From NCBI GenBank assembly GCA_032988165.1, contig JANTQF010000050.1, forward strand, positions 1-64,000: a stretch of 64,000 nt of DNA, in the 5' to 3' direction. Below, in pieces: positions 21,650 to 32,876 of the stretch (position 1 is the stretch's first letter; each line of letters starts with the position of its first letter). A program made the translations under genes and the position numbers. This DNA is from Emmonsiellopsis sp. PD_33. Its lineage: Eukaryota; Ascomycota; Eurotiomycetes; Onygenales; Ajellomycetaceae. The notes beneath the pieces were generated by a model that was not told the origin of the DNA, ran no database searches, and was given only the letters and a program-made list of their open reading frames with translations.

Positions 21650-24335
21650 TTTCCGGGTGGTGGAAGGAATTCAGTTGGACCTGACAATGTGTGGTTAGGA
21701 TATGTGCATCTAATAATGTTCTCAATAGTTCAGCAGGTTAGGGTTAAGTTACGTCAGAGTTCCAGACCCCTATTTGCCGTTGCTTACTAAGTCATGGTGG
21801 TCAATGACGATTCAACAACTACTAGGTGTTTCTTCTCTTCTTGTCCAGTAAAGGAGATGATGTTATGGCACTCGGTTGTTGGAGAAAGCCGGGTCCATCT
21901 CGTCTCTCCACTATGCGCGAGATGTCTGGAATTCGCACAGGCTAACAAGAGGAGGACTATGGACTATTGTTCATGTCTGCTATACCAATGAATATGCCTG
22001 ATCTAAGTGGTCTTGAGATACATTTCTTGTCCACAGGGCTTGACATTGACGCTGAAAGGAGAGAGATCAATTGAATAGCTTTTGCTCCAACTCCCCACCC
22101 CGTGCCCTAAAATAGAAACAGACGACGACTTACTTCGCGCTCAAGCCCCTAAAAAAGAGCCTATATCCGGTCTCTCCAATCACAACTTCCAGGCTTAAAA
22201 TCTACGCTGATCTGGGGACAAGCCCGTCAGGCGTGTTTCTAACAGCTGAAACCCGGATGGAGATAGTTTCAGGTTTCTATTTCCAGCTTGAAACGTGTTA
22301 CTTGCATAGCATTGCGCCGGAAATAAAAGAACGCGAGGGAGGACGAGTCGGGTACGTCGCCGGGTGGGGGTTGGTGATTGTCTCTGGATGAGATTAAAAT
22401 AGCCACAGGGGAGGATTTTGTGATAGTCAGGGAAGAGCAAGCTATTTGCCATTGCAGCTTGACCGGGAACGACGAGATAATTACAGGCTACCTCCATTGC
22501 CGCCTCGTAGAGGGGCAATATCAGGAGAGCATAGTTTTTGACCAGCAACCCGAGGGTAATTGGCCCAAGAGGGGCTTAGATGAGACGCCTCCAGCACGAT
22601 GTCCCACCTTAGGAGCCCGCGATCAATCTGTCTGGCACGAAACAGCGTTTCCGTCCACCAAAACAGGTACGTCTGCGGGAGCAACCGAGCAGGCGGTGTA
22701 AATGGCTTCGCGGGGATTTTCTAATTTTATGCGTCAAAATCATGCATTTGACACGGCGGGAAGCGAAGAGCCAGTAATGAGATGGCCGTGTATTTTCCAG
22801 AAGACCGCATAAGGCAAAGCAGCCAGCGACTGGCGCCGTGTCTGGGTGAAGAAGCCAACGCCAGCCTGGGGTCGCTGGGGATTCTCAACAGGCACTGGCT
22901 GATAGCAGCTTGGGATTCACGAGGAAGCGACAAAAGAAATAAACACTCGATCCGGGGTAAAAGACCAATCGTAACCCGCAGCAGCCAGTCAATACCGCCG
23001 CAATTTGCAAATCGACTCGGGAGGGGGTTTTGGAGGTTGAAGTTGGCGCTGGAGGACGCAGCCGCCGAGCTAAACATCCAACACTGAACACTCCACGCGC
23101 TCAACTCTCAACTCTCCACGAACCACAGCCCGCGGCTTCGGGTTGTTGCTCCCAGGCCGTGATGATGCTGTGCCACATTATCGCTCTCCCGACGCTTCAA
23201 TTGGCTGTCGCGGGCTTGCCGAATTCATTTTTATCCTGCCTCCAAACAGGCCAATATATGCCCCAAGCTTGCGGGCGGTACGGAGTAGAGACGAACTCAT
23301 GGCCGGCGCCTGTGGTGGCAGACCGAGTTGTTGACTATTTGGCGGCATATAAAGAACGTGTAGGTCCGGGTGCTGATCTCCATGATCAGATTCGTGATTC
23401 TACCCAGAAGTCTGGGACAGTCCTTCAAAGCTCTTTATCTCCCTCAAGACCTCAAGATATCTCGATCCTCGCACCAACAACCCGGAACACCAGTCACCGT
23501 CACTGCAGAACCGACATTTCGCCCTCTGCGGAGTTCCTTGCAGCATCTTAGCCGGCTTGCTCCTTTGGTACGTGTGTCTGCATGGGGTGTAGCCTGTTTG
23601 TGACAAGCAGTAGGTAGCACTGGGACTAATTGATGGAATAGATCCATTGGCAAAGGGGACTGTCCGCCATTGGGAAGCCCTGATACTCGCCGCCGTCACG
23701 CACCACGGCCTCGAAATCGCCCCAACTGCACGGCTGCAAGTGTGATCACGGTGTTGTCGTCAATTGCAGCCCGCCTCGGCCAATCACAGCGCCATCCCCG
23801 CCGGTCTTTGCACTCTATCCTTGCCCGCCGCGAGCCCAGCTTGGCGGCATAAGGGCGGTTTGTGACCTGCAACTATTCCGCTTGCAGCCTAGGTGTTTCT
23901 AATCTTGACTCTGCGGAGCGCTGCTGAAACAATATTCCTGCTACGCGGCCTCGCACTGGTCAGATTTACGCGCCGGCCACAATATCATTTCTCCCCCCTC
24001 CAAAAAAGCAACAAGCAAGGGTGAAGCACGCTGGTCGTCTTCCTGTTGGCAGCTGTTGCGAAGAGGAGGGTTGCGGTTAGGAAACCTCCCAGAATAGTTT
24101 CATGCAGTGTTTGATGTGCCCTCTTCCTCCACTCAGCTCCTCTCCAGCGCGCCTTTATTAAACCTCGCTGCCGCCCGCTCTCTTGTTTTACTCTTCTGTC
24201 TTGGTTCCGCTGCCCAAGGCTTCACGTCCATAGCCTGGCGTGACCATTGATTGTCCTTTACTTCGTTCCCGAGACATTCACTTGTCGTATCGGTTGCCTG
24301 TTTCCCCCGCGAATAGTTCAATCAGTGCCGTCACC
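21650..24335. other. No supportable gene
   Basis: This 2.7 kb stretch contains several frames of 60-173 codons on both strands; none shows a family signal, and the longest (23030-23551) changes composition along its length. The part from 23900 to 24335 is probably the promoter and leader of the Ser/Pro-rich protein gene, with a CT-rich end and the context CACCATGCC at the start codon. Confidence 0.5.
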
Positions 24336-24995
24336 ATGCCTCCGTCTTCAAAGCCGGTCTTGCCTCCTATCTCCACGGCCAACTCTCCAACTTTCCCCTC
24401 GGAACTTCACGAGAGCCCCCTGCTACTCTCAGGGAAGTTGGGGTCTATCAAACAAGAAGACATCCAGAAGACGCCTATCACTCCTCCTGCGGCATATAAA
24501 GACTTCCTCAAGTCCTTCACTCCTGTCTTGACCAGCCCAATGAAGTCTGGCTCCACCGTGTTCTCTGGGAAGAGTTCTGGGCTTTCTACACCGGCCTCGC
24601 AACCTTCAACTGCTAGCAGCGCATACTTCTGCAGCTGCGAAAAATCCCACCCTCATAAATCACCAGCACTCTCTATCCCACCTCCATCACCCTTTACTCA
24701 TCCTAGATCCGCAAGGACCCCCAAGTCACTTCGCGCACTACGAATACCGGCATCTCCTGTTGTACGCTCGCCTATGAGTGCATCGTCACCCAAAAGTGCA
24801 TCATGCACGTCAGCACGGTCACTATTTTCACCAGCAGATTGGTGTGTTTCGCCAGCCGCAAGGTACTTGGATCCGCCTCGAAGTGCATCTGGACGGCCCG
24901 TTTGTGTGCGGCATGTTGTCACACGAACAGTGACCTACAAACGAACACCACTTGAGCCGGCGCCTAAGGGGAAACGGAGGAAAACAGAGGAATAG
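24336..24995 (+). CDS. Ser/Pro-rich hypothetical protein with basic C terminus
   Basis: This is a single-exon protein of 219 residues beginning at the first ATG of the frame, in a strong context (CACCATGCC). It is dominated by Ser, Pro and Ala with many SP and TP pairs (for example TPITPP, RTPKS, SPVVRSP, SPKSAS), which are candidate sites for proline-directed kinases. A Cys/His cluster (YFCSCEKSHPHK, near 97-108) could bind metal but matches no zinc-finger spacing that I know. The C terminus is basic (a VRHVVTRTVTYKRT segment followed by KGKRRK), a possible nuclear localisation signal. The function is unknown; a phospho-regulated nuclear protein is a reasonable but unproven guess. Confidence 0.6.
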   Translation: MPPSSKPVLPPISTANSPTFPSELHESPLLLSGKLGSIKQEDIQKTPITPPAAYKDFLKSFTPVLTSPMKSGSTVFSGKSSGLSTPASQPSTASSAYFCSCEKSHPHKSPALSIPPPSPFTHPRSARTPKSLRALRIPASPVVRSPMSASSPKSASCTSARSLFSPADWCVSPAARYLDPPRSASGRPVCVRHVVTRTVTYKRTPLEPAPKGKRRKTEE

Positions 24996-26522
24996 AAGGT
25001 TGAAATACCTTATTTCATCCATATCTTCTCTACAGATATACTCCAGACCTTGATCGCCGTCCACCTAACGATATCACTTCGACACAACCTTTGGTCGATT
25101 CTCCCGCTATGTCATCTCTCTCTCTCATTGTATTTAGATCGACTCTGCTCGGGTTATCCTGCAGTTTTATCTAACCCCCTCCAGTGTATTAATGTCAACT
25201 ACACTGTCATTTACTACCATAACCATCTATTTACCTACCTCGACAAGATGAGCGAAACACCAAAGCCCCAGCCCGACCAGTTCTACCCAGCCTCTGGTAC
25301 AGTCTAAAAGGCTCGTGTCATACCTTACTCAATCATACACGCTCAACAATTCCTCCTACACTTGCCCTGGAGGCACACTCCCTCCTACACATACATCATT
25401 TCATTTGTTTTAACCCCTATACTGGCGTCACCGTACGTAACAAGGAGTTCGGATGGATATATATAGCCCGGTGTTTTTGGTGTGTGCGGGAAATCGATCA
25501 TGCGGGGATGTGGAGTGGAATGGAATCGGATAGGATATAACTACATGATGCTTTTACTAGTATTTAGGGAGGTGCTTTTTTGTTTTTTTTATCTTTTTTT
25601 CTTGTTCACTACACTTCGTGACCAGCCAACCGCCACCACCAGGAGCAGCAGCTAATTCCCTCTCGATATGCCATGCCGATGCATCGACCAGAGGAAAGCA
25701 AGAAAGGGGGAATGGATGGATGTCCATCTATCTACCTATACTTGGTTCAACCGTTGCCTCCAGCCGATCTGCTGTGCGCCTGTATGTATTGTTAATGGGC
25801 CCTGAAGCACAACTCCCCCAGTTTCCTTAAACCTTGTTTATCTATCCACTACTTATGTAACTGTGTCATGATGGATTGGATCTTTGTCCGTTTCAAGGAT
25901 ATCTACGCTGCATATATATTTTTTTCTTTCTTCAATTCATGCCGTATATAGCTATATTCCTTTTTTGGCCGGGTATTTATTTAGTGTGGGAGCCGTTTCC
26001 TCGCTCCCGTCAGCCAAAGGGGGTGTATATTTTTGAATGGAATTTTTTTTCTTTCTTGCTTTCTTTTCTTTCCTTTCCTTTTGAGAGAAATATGCGATCT
26101 TGTTTCCTTGAGTGGTGAGGTTAGGGTCTTACCCGTCTTGTCTGTGTATTGTTTCCTCAAGAGTAGAAAAGAGTAAATATGATAGGAACTTCTGAGGACC
26201 GCATCTCTGTAATTTGACCAAATCCTAATTTTTCTTATCTCTGGACAAGAAAAAATCTACAAATGATAGTTAATCATTTGCATGGCATGAGATATTCTTC
26301 CTCCCTTCTGCATGCACCCTGCACAAACAAGCCGCACCAACTACCCACCCCACCCCCACTTCCCCCCGGCCTCATCCATCAATCCATGCCCATTTATTAT
26401 AGTCTTTTTATTAGAGGGTCTAAAATCTAACATCGTGTTGCGTTGCTGAAGTGGGTCAAAACCCGACATTTATCAATCCTAACTTTCATATATCTTACAC
26501 AGAACAAGACATCACAAGAAGC
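24996..26522. other. Gene-free spacer, one tiny ORF
   Basis: No gene is established. A 19-codon frame with a good start context (CAAGATGAGC) lies at 25248-25307 and encodes a Pro/Gln-rich peptide, MSETPKPQPDQFYPASGTV. It could be a true micropeptide or chance. The rest is T-rich with short tracts, and 26320-26400 is C-rich. Confidence 0.45.
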
Positions 26523-27849
26523 CTACACACTAACCGCTCCATCCAGCCAACCCCCCAGCCTCAAGGCCACAATCCGCCCTAGCTCTGTTTCCCCCCCCTC
26601 CTGCACACCCAGCTCCTCAATGTCCCGTAGAATCTTGTCGATATAGTCACCTGCACCTGAAAGGTGGAGGATATGGGCAATCGCCCGGTGGATAGCTAGG
26701 AGGCGGGAAGAGGGGGGGTCTATTGACCCATTATCGGCTAGATAAAGCGTGCGGGTGACAGGGATTGTAGGTAGAAGAGCAGGGGGCAGAAATTTATCGA
26801 TGCGATAAGTATCCTCCTGGCCTGGGATAGGGTCAAAAAAGATGGAAAACCTGCCAAAATCAGTATGCAGATGTTGGCTCAGGCTCATAGCATTGAACGG
26901 GCGGTCAATGTTGGCGCCGTCAATGAGGTGGACAATATCATAGTCAAACATATTGAGGACTGCAAGTGCAGCTTTTTTCCCGTCACTCTACAACAGGCAG
27001 TCAGCGCATGAAATAGCAATAGCTGCATGCTGTCCTTGGAATTTGGTGGGAGGGAGGTTTGGGGAGGGAGGGGACCTACCAGCTGACCATCAGCCTCGGG
27101 TTTGGTTAGGGAGTGTGGGATTATGTGAGCTACTTCGAGATAGGCAAAAGACTGTTCTGCGAGCGGGTTCCCTTCATCATCCTGTGCGTTGTCACCTTGT
27201 TGTTTAAAACGGGCCATGGCCTCATTTTGGTCGAAGAGACGGGATACTACGCAGCGGTAATGGTCTCGTGTGAGACATGTCCCTCGAAGGACTGAGATTC
27301 GATCTGGTGATGGGAGGTATTCGTGTTGGTTGCCCTGGACTCGTTGGATGGCGGAGAGGTGGGCTGGCGAAGGCTGTGCAGTGCGTAGGCCTGTAGCCTT
27401 TACTGCGAGACAGAACAAGGGTTAGGAAGGATAAGAAAAAGTCTTGCAGATGAGAAGGGCAACTAACATGGTATGAAAAAGTTGTCCATGAGAAACTCGG
27501 CAAAACTGGCCACCTTTTCGCCCAGCTGGTCTCCCTGTCGCTCTAGGTCGGGAGGCGCATCTCCGGCCAGGTCTAAGTCCATGGAAGCGGAAAAGGCAGC
27601 GAGGAAGGTGTCCTGCGACAACTCCGATCTTGCATACTCGTAGGTATAGCGCACGAGGAGGGGACGGCTGTAGGTAGTAGGCCTACTTTGGCGGGGAGAG
27701 GGAGGGGCGGCAAGTTCAGCGTCTCTGCAATGGTTGATGATGGTATAGAATGTCTGTCTAGCATGGGCTCGCTGATCGGCAGGCAAGGGGTGGGGACGGG
27801 AGAAGTTAAGGACGCCCTCGAGCGAGGCCTGATGGCGATGGTGGGCCAT
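26523..27849 (-). CDS. HNH-endonuclease-domain protein, fungal type
   Basis: Three exons (27849-27468, 27402-27080, 26987-26523) encode 389 residues; introns are 65 and 92 bp and phases agree. The HNH (beta-beta-alpha-metal) domain is visible: LTRDHYRCVVS at 171-181, AHIIPHS at 219-225 carrying the key His, and NAMSLSQHLHTDFG at 267-280 carrying the Asn and last His. This is the HNH_2-type domain found in many uncharacterised fungal proteins, often in several copies per genome. The N-terminal 127 residues have no known domain; the C-terminal 100 residues after the nuclease motif are probably a fungal-specific extension. Catalytic residues look intact, so nuclease activity is plausible, but targets and role are unknown. 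It shares a 524-bp divergent upstream region with the plus-strand gene at 28374. Confidence 0.8.
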
Positions 27850-28373
27850 TGTGTGTGGTTGGTAGTATTTGGTCGTTGATCGATGGACTCCCGCACAAGT
27901 GTTGCGACTGATGGAAGCTGGCGGCGATGGAGGTTCCCATCTACAGATGAGCTGTACTTCTTGATCACTCTTGATAAGTTAGCTGGGCAGTTCCTTGCCC
28001 TCCTCCAGTCCGAGAGGCCAGGTAGACTCGAGCATCTGCAATTATTACAAACAATCGTTGGCGTGTGAATTGAGGTCGACGTTGTTCCTGAGCGGGGAAT
28101 GAGGTCGAGGGGGGTGTGGATGTGAGGCTCCGCGTCCCGTGATTTTGTCCCGCAACAGACCTCGTCTCCAACACGAAACATTCCTTCATCCACAATGCGC
28201 CGGCAAGATTAGAGCCTGATAGCCAGTGATTCTGCACCAACGTTCCCGCGCCGTTCCCCGGGTCAAACGAGGCTGTTCACGCTTCTTTTCTTTTTCTTGG
28301 GAGTCTGCTGGTGGCATTGTATAGCTCTTCTCCCCAGACATCTAGACAGACACACTCGCAGCGGCAGGGAACA
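27850..28373. promoter_or_regulatory. Divergent intergenic region
   Basis: These 524 bp separate the start codons of the HNH gene (minus) and the 377-residue protein gene (plus), so they must hold both promoters. No specific operator was identified. Confidence 0.5.
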
Positions 28374-29591
28374 ATGGCCCAGCAGTTCGCCGCCAATAGC
28401 GACTCCGCCGCCGCTCTCGAAACCCCCCGCGTCCCCAACCGCCTGCTGTCCATTACCGCGCTGGCCCGCTTCGAGTTCGAGGCTGGCAAGGGCAATGACG
28501 GCACCAAGATTCTGATGGTCGAGTGGGAGGACGACGACGTCACCAGGTCGTCCGGCACATGGCATGTCTCTTGGGATGGCAAGCAGACTGTACTCCCTGC
28601 GGATGAACGAACGGCAGAACATGTGCGGCGATGCTACTTTTTGCTCCCGCCTGGCACAACCATCCCGCCTGTCGTGACCCTCGCCTACGAACCGCCCCCA
28701 AGCTCCGCCTCAACCGTCAAGAAGCCCGAGTCTATCCAGGTCAACCCATTGCCTGCTATATTCCCGCCAGAGCTGGGAGCTACGGCCAGGGCTGCTGGCA
28801 AGAAGGGCGTGCTGCATACAATATGGGCCAAGAAGAGGCTGCAGGTGCTAGAGAAGGAAATTAAGGAGGAGTCGAAATACAACCCCGAGGGCATAGCGTT
28901 GGAGATGGCCACACAAGAGCGGGAATGGATAGAGACCAACTTCGGCGTCGGAGTGCGTCCTGCACCACTGCAGTCCACCAATATATCGTCACTGAACTCG
29001 GTCCCCCTCAGCCCCACTACCCCGCTGTCTCCCGGAGGCGGGCGGAAACTCAGCGAGAAATTAAAAGGATTGAAGCTGGGGACAAGCGAGAAGGATCTTG
29101 TCAGGAAGCCTCAACTAGGTAAGGGGGGTCTCCATATCCCTTCCCTCCATGCCAGAGTTCTACCCCAATTCCCCAAAATTTGCTAACATTGACAATCCCC
29201 AGTAAACCAACCCCCCGAAGAATCAGATTCCCATCCCTTATCCCCCGAGGCTCCTGACGTTGCCATATCCTCCTTCAATTCCTTCCACAACACCCCAATC
29301 TCCGACCCAGCACAACCCTCCTCCTTCACCACCGCCACTACTACCCTACAAACAGTCGCCCACCTCCCGCCCGCCCACATACAAGCACAACAGCAACACC
29401 AGCAGTCCCAGCAAGGGTTCGCCAGCCTAGCCCCGGCGCATAACGAGCCAAGTACCAGCCCCACGGATCTAAGCGATGGACTATTTGCAAAAGCCCTCAG
29501 CCCTCGCTCCCCAGATATCCCACGAAGCCCATTTTCGTTCTCCCCCGAGGAGACGATACCTTATGCGAAGAAGAAATTAAATGAATCATGA
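28374..29591 (+). CDS. Conserved-looking hypothetical protein, 377 residues
   Basis: Two exons (28374-29118 and 29203-29591) are joined through an 84-bp intron with donor GTAAGG, branch GCTAAC and acceptor CCCCAG. Residues 20-105 look globular: a strand-rich segment (ARFEFEAGKGNDGTKILMVE), a WHVSWDGKQTVLPA segment, then a Pro-rich break. A charged helix follows (a WAKKRLQVLEKEIKEESKY segment, about 150-170). The C-terminal half is Ser/Pro/Gln-rich with many SP sites and is likely disordered. I do not recognise the family; the ordered N-terminal part suggests a conserved fungal protein. It runs divergently from the HNH gene. No signal peptide or membrane segment is visible. Confidence 0.75.
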
Positions 29592-30769
29592 ATTTTTATT
29601 TTTATTTTTACATATAACACCTTTTAAAGAAGGCGAAGATGGAGCTAAATAAGACAGAAAGAACCCCATTTTATTTCCCCGTGTCCCCGAAATGAAAACG
29701 CAGAAATGAAAACGAGAACAAACGAAAATGATATATATAAAAAAAAGAAATTTACCTATCTAATGTTTTATCTATCAAGTGGATTTATTTAGAAAGGAAG
29801 AAAGCCGGAAGGAAAGGAGGGCCCACCCACCCACAACTTCCTCCAGTTGGAGTGTCCCCGATGTTCTATGTCTATGTCTATGTCTATGTTTCTTCTTCTG
29901 CTGTGTCCCTTTGGGTAAATTCCCACATATAGATCAAATGTTCGCTACCTGTTTGTTTTTATCAACGAACTGCAACCTCCCCCCTCCCCCCTTGTTCGTG
30001 TCATCTATCTAACTATATGAACCTATACACGCTTCTTATGTGTCTGTGTGCCTTGTACCTTGTGATTGGGGATACCCTTTATTTGATTGAAAAAAACACC
30101 ACTGGAATCTTTTTTTGTTACTTATTTTCTTCCTCTGTCCTATTTATTTCCCCCCCTTTTTTTTGGCTTTTTTGGTTGAAAGCGGGAGCGGAGAGAGAAT
30201 TGATAAAGTACTAGCTAGTTATTCAAGTTACCTAGCTATCTTATTTAGCTGGCCTACATGTGCCGGGATAGTATCGATCCTACAGTTTGAGTTGGCCTAA
30301 TTTCTGGTTTATGTATTTCTCGCCAAAATCACGATTAGAATCGTCTATCTGCATTGCTGTTGGTAAACCGAATCATCTTCATTTATTATGAGATGGAATG
30401 ATTATATAGAGACATTGTAAAATTTGTTTATATATAAATATAGGCGCGCCCCGTAATGGTCGTAAGGGATCCAAAAAAAAAAAAAATTAAAAAATTAAAA
30501 AATAAAAACGGGAACGGGGAACGAAAAAAGATGATGCACGGACACAACGGCTACAAGTAGCCATTTTACAATGCAACATACACCGCGCCTATTTCACCCT
30601 ATCTATATCCCTGACTTTATATAGGGAGTGAAGAGGGATGGGTTGGATGAAGAGAAAAGGGGAAAGGATAACATTCCAATCCAACCAAGCACGACCACAT
30701 ACAACTCTAACCTGACCAACCCCACCATAAAAAGGAGAGAGGAAACACAGGAAGAGGGAGGGGCAAAAA
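29592..30769. other. Convergent 3' flanks
   Basis: This is the space between the 3' ends of the plus-strand 377-residue gene and the minus-strand SHR3 gene. It is A/T-rich with a (TCTATG)4 repeat, T/C tracts and an A-rich stretch near 30473-30510. No gene is seen. Confidence 0.6.
29865..29888. repeat. (TCTATG)4 tandem repeat
   Basis: Four perfect hexamer copies are read directly. Confidence 0.9.
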
Positions 30770-31562
30770 TCACTGCTTCTTCTTCGACCCACTAGCCTGC
30801 CTCGTCACCTTAGCCGGCGTAGCAGCAGCAGCCTCCTTCTCTTTCTTCCCTGCCGCCGCAGTCACGCCCTCACCCCCCGTCTTCTCCTTGACGTTGAAAT
30901 CCTCCACCTCCTGCTGCTCCTTGCGCTCCGCATACCACTGACCAGCCTGCAACACCAAAACGCCCACCAACACCAGCGCCAGAATCGTATTACTGGCCGA
31001 CATCACCTTCAAACTATCCTCACGACCAAGTACCTGATCGCTCTCATCATCAGGGTCCGGCGTGCCATATTCGCCCGACGAGACGATGCGCAGCCCCTTG
31101 ATGATATTCGCAAGGTACACGATCACCCCGCACATGTATAGGACGAGGCTGGCGCCGTCGAAGAGCATGTTGCTTTCGCTGGGTTTGTAGAGCTTGGTGA
31201 TCAGGCCGGCGAGGCCGATGAAGATTACGATGTGTAGCATGCGGGGGATTAAGGGTGGGGAGGCGTGCATGTGTTTTAGGTGGTTTTCGAGGAAGGCGTA
31301 GTAGGACTCTGGCGTGGGGGCGGTGGACCAGAGGAGGGGGTAGTCGTAGGGGAACATGGAGAAGACGATGCCGAGGAAGAAGGAGGTTGCTGTTGATGGT
31401 GGGTTAGTCTTTTTTTTATTTCTTTTGCTTCTTCGGTTCTCAATGAAAGGTAAGGGGTTGGCTGGTTTGTTTGCGAGCTTTGCTTCCTCGCGAGCTTCGG
31501 GTACGTGGGGACTTACGGCAAACGATAAGGAAGGTCACGAATGACCCCGCTGTCCAAGCCAT
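30770..31562 (-). CDS. SHR3: ER membrane chaperone for amino-acid permeases, Shr3-like
   Basis: Two exons (31562-31517 and 31389-30770, intron 127 bp with GTAAGT donor) encode 221 residues. Shr3 is an ER-resident packaging chaperone that lets amino-acid permeases fold and leave the ER. The family hallmarks are here: a short N-terminal segment SFVTFLIVCPTSFFLGIVFS as the first membrane span, directly followed by PYDYPLLW, then spans at about 66-83, 95-113 and 148-168, and a hydrophilic, Lys/Glu/Ala-rich cytosolic tail from about 170 to the end. The short first exon encoding only 15 residues is needed to complete span 1. Size matches fungal homologues of about 210-220 residues. It lies alone, with the tyrosinase gene upstream on the same strand. 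Confidence 0.93.
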
Positions 31563-32876
31563 TTTTGATGAGAGGCCTCAGCGGAGGCGATGTCGGTTCA
31601 CGGGTGTGGGTGTGAGAAACAGAAAAAGAAAGTAATCAATTGGACTCGTTTTCTGTCAATGCAAGAGGGCTTGTTGTCCTTATCTAGTCGTGCAGATGGC
31701 TCCTAACAAAGAGAAGACAAATCAGCCTTTTTGAACAACCAGCGCAAACGCGGAACATATAGCTGGAGCTTCCCGTCTGAGATCTGAAGAGAAGAATCCC
31801 CCATAGCTAATTGGAGTGATAACGTACCTCCTTATGCTGCCTGATCTTAGTTTTTCAGCTGGCAATATCCCAATTGCAGCGATATGGAGCGGATCCGGGA
31901 GTGGACGGCAGATAAGCGAGATAACCTCGTCAATACGGCGCTTCTATATAAAATGAGTAGGTGGCTAGGGCACGTATGTGTGAGGGATATCTGTCGGCCA
32001 AAAAAAACCACGCAGATTGCTCGAGAACAGGGGAGCGCAGTCGGCGGGAGCAAGAGGAGGCAGTGTGTTTGGAGATAGCTTCGCTCGGCAAGTTTGCTTA
32101 GCGCTGCGACCCTACAGCGGATTATGTAAGCCATTCTTGGCATGCGGTCTGGATTAGGTTGGCGCTAAGTCACGTGATTGTGGGGTATTATCAACTCAGG
32201 GGGTTTTTGATTTGTACCCTGAAAACTGATATCTCAAAGATTAGCATGGAAGAAATTTTGCTACCGACCGCGGATTGTGCTAAGAACATCTAGTAATGAC
32301 CAGAACACAAATTCTACGGGAAAACCATATTGGGACTGTGGTGGGTGATTTTGGGGACCGCGCGATCGTTTGATTTCCGAGGACGAGGTCAAGGGCGTTT
32401 AGCCCATGTGGGAAAGATGTTTGGATATGTCTATGGTGAGAGGATTCTGATGAACGTTAGAGAATAGTCTGTTGAACGTGTGAGCTGGCGGTGAGCTTGT
32501 TGACGTTGCTTCTACGTTTGCTGATCTTGATTTCAGGCAATTCGTCCGCACTCTTTACTAATATGGAGAGGGCGCTTTCCAGAGTTTCCCTCGTTTGAAG
32601 GTATGTGACAACAATGCTAATGCTATCAGTTTATATAATGCACGCTCTAATAGGTCCAGGCGTCGTACGAAAACAAGCTTAAATCAGTTAAGGTTAAGCT
32701 GAACCAAGATTCATCTGCGCTTGAAATTGACCCGAAGCATACTGTCTGTTAATTGGTGTGGATTTCGAATTGTTATTATTACAGACTTAGGACGTGCAAA
32801 AACATGGAATTGACCAGAAACTCGACAAAGGAAAAAAGATAGAAATCCAAGATACCCAAGACATCCACGACGCTGC
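31563..32876. other. Intergenic region
   Basis: This is the upstream region of SHR3 and the 3' flank of the tyrosinase gene. Small frames near 31850-32140 are not convincing. No gene or repeat is seen. Confidence 0.5.

Noticed and set aside
23030..23551. 173-codon plus-strand frame
   Set aside because: Composition shifts along the frame, with no family signal and no splice support.
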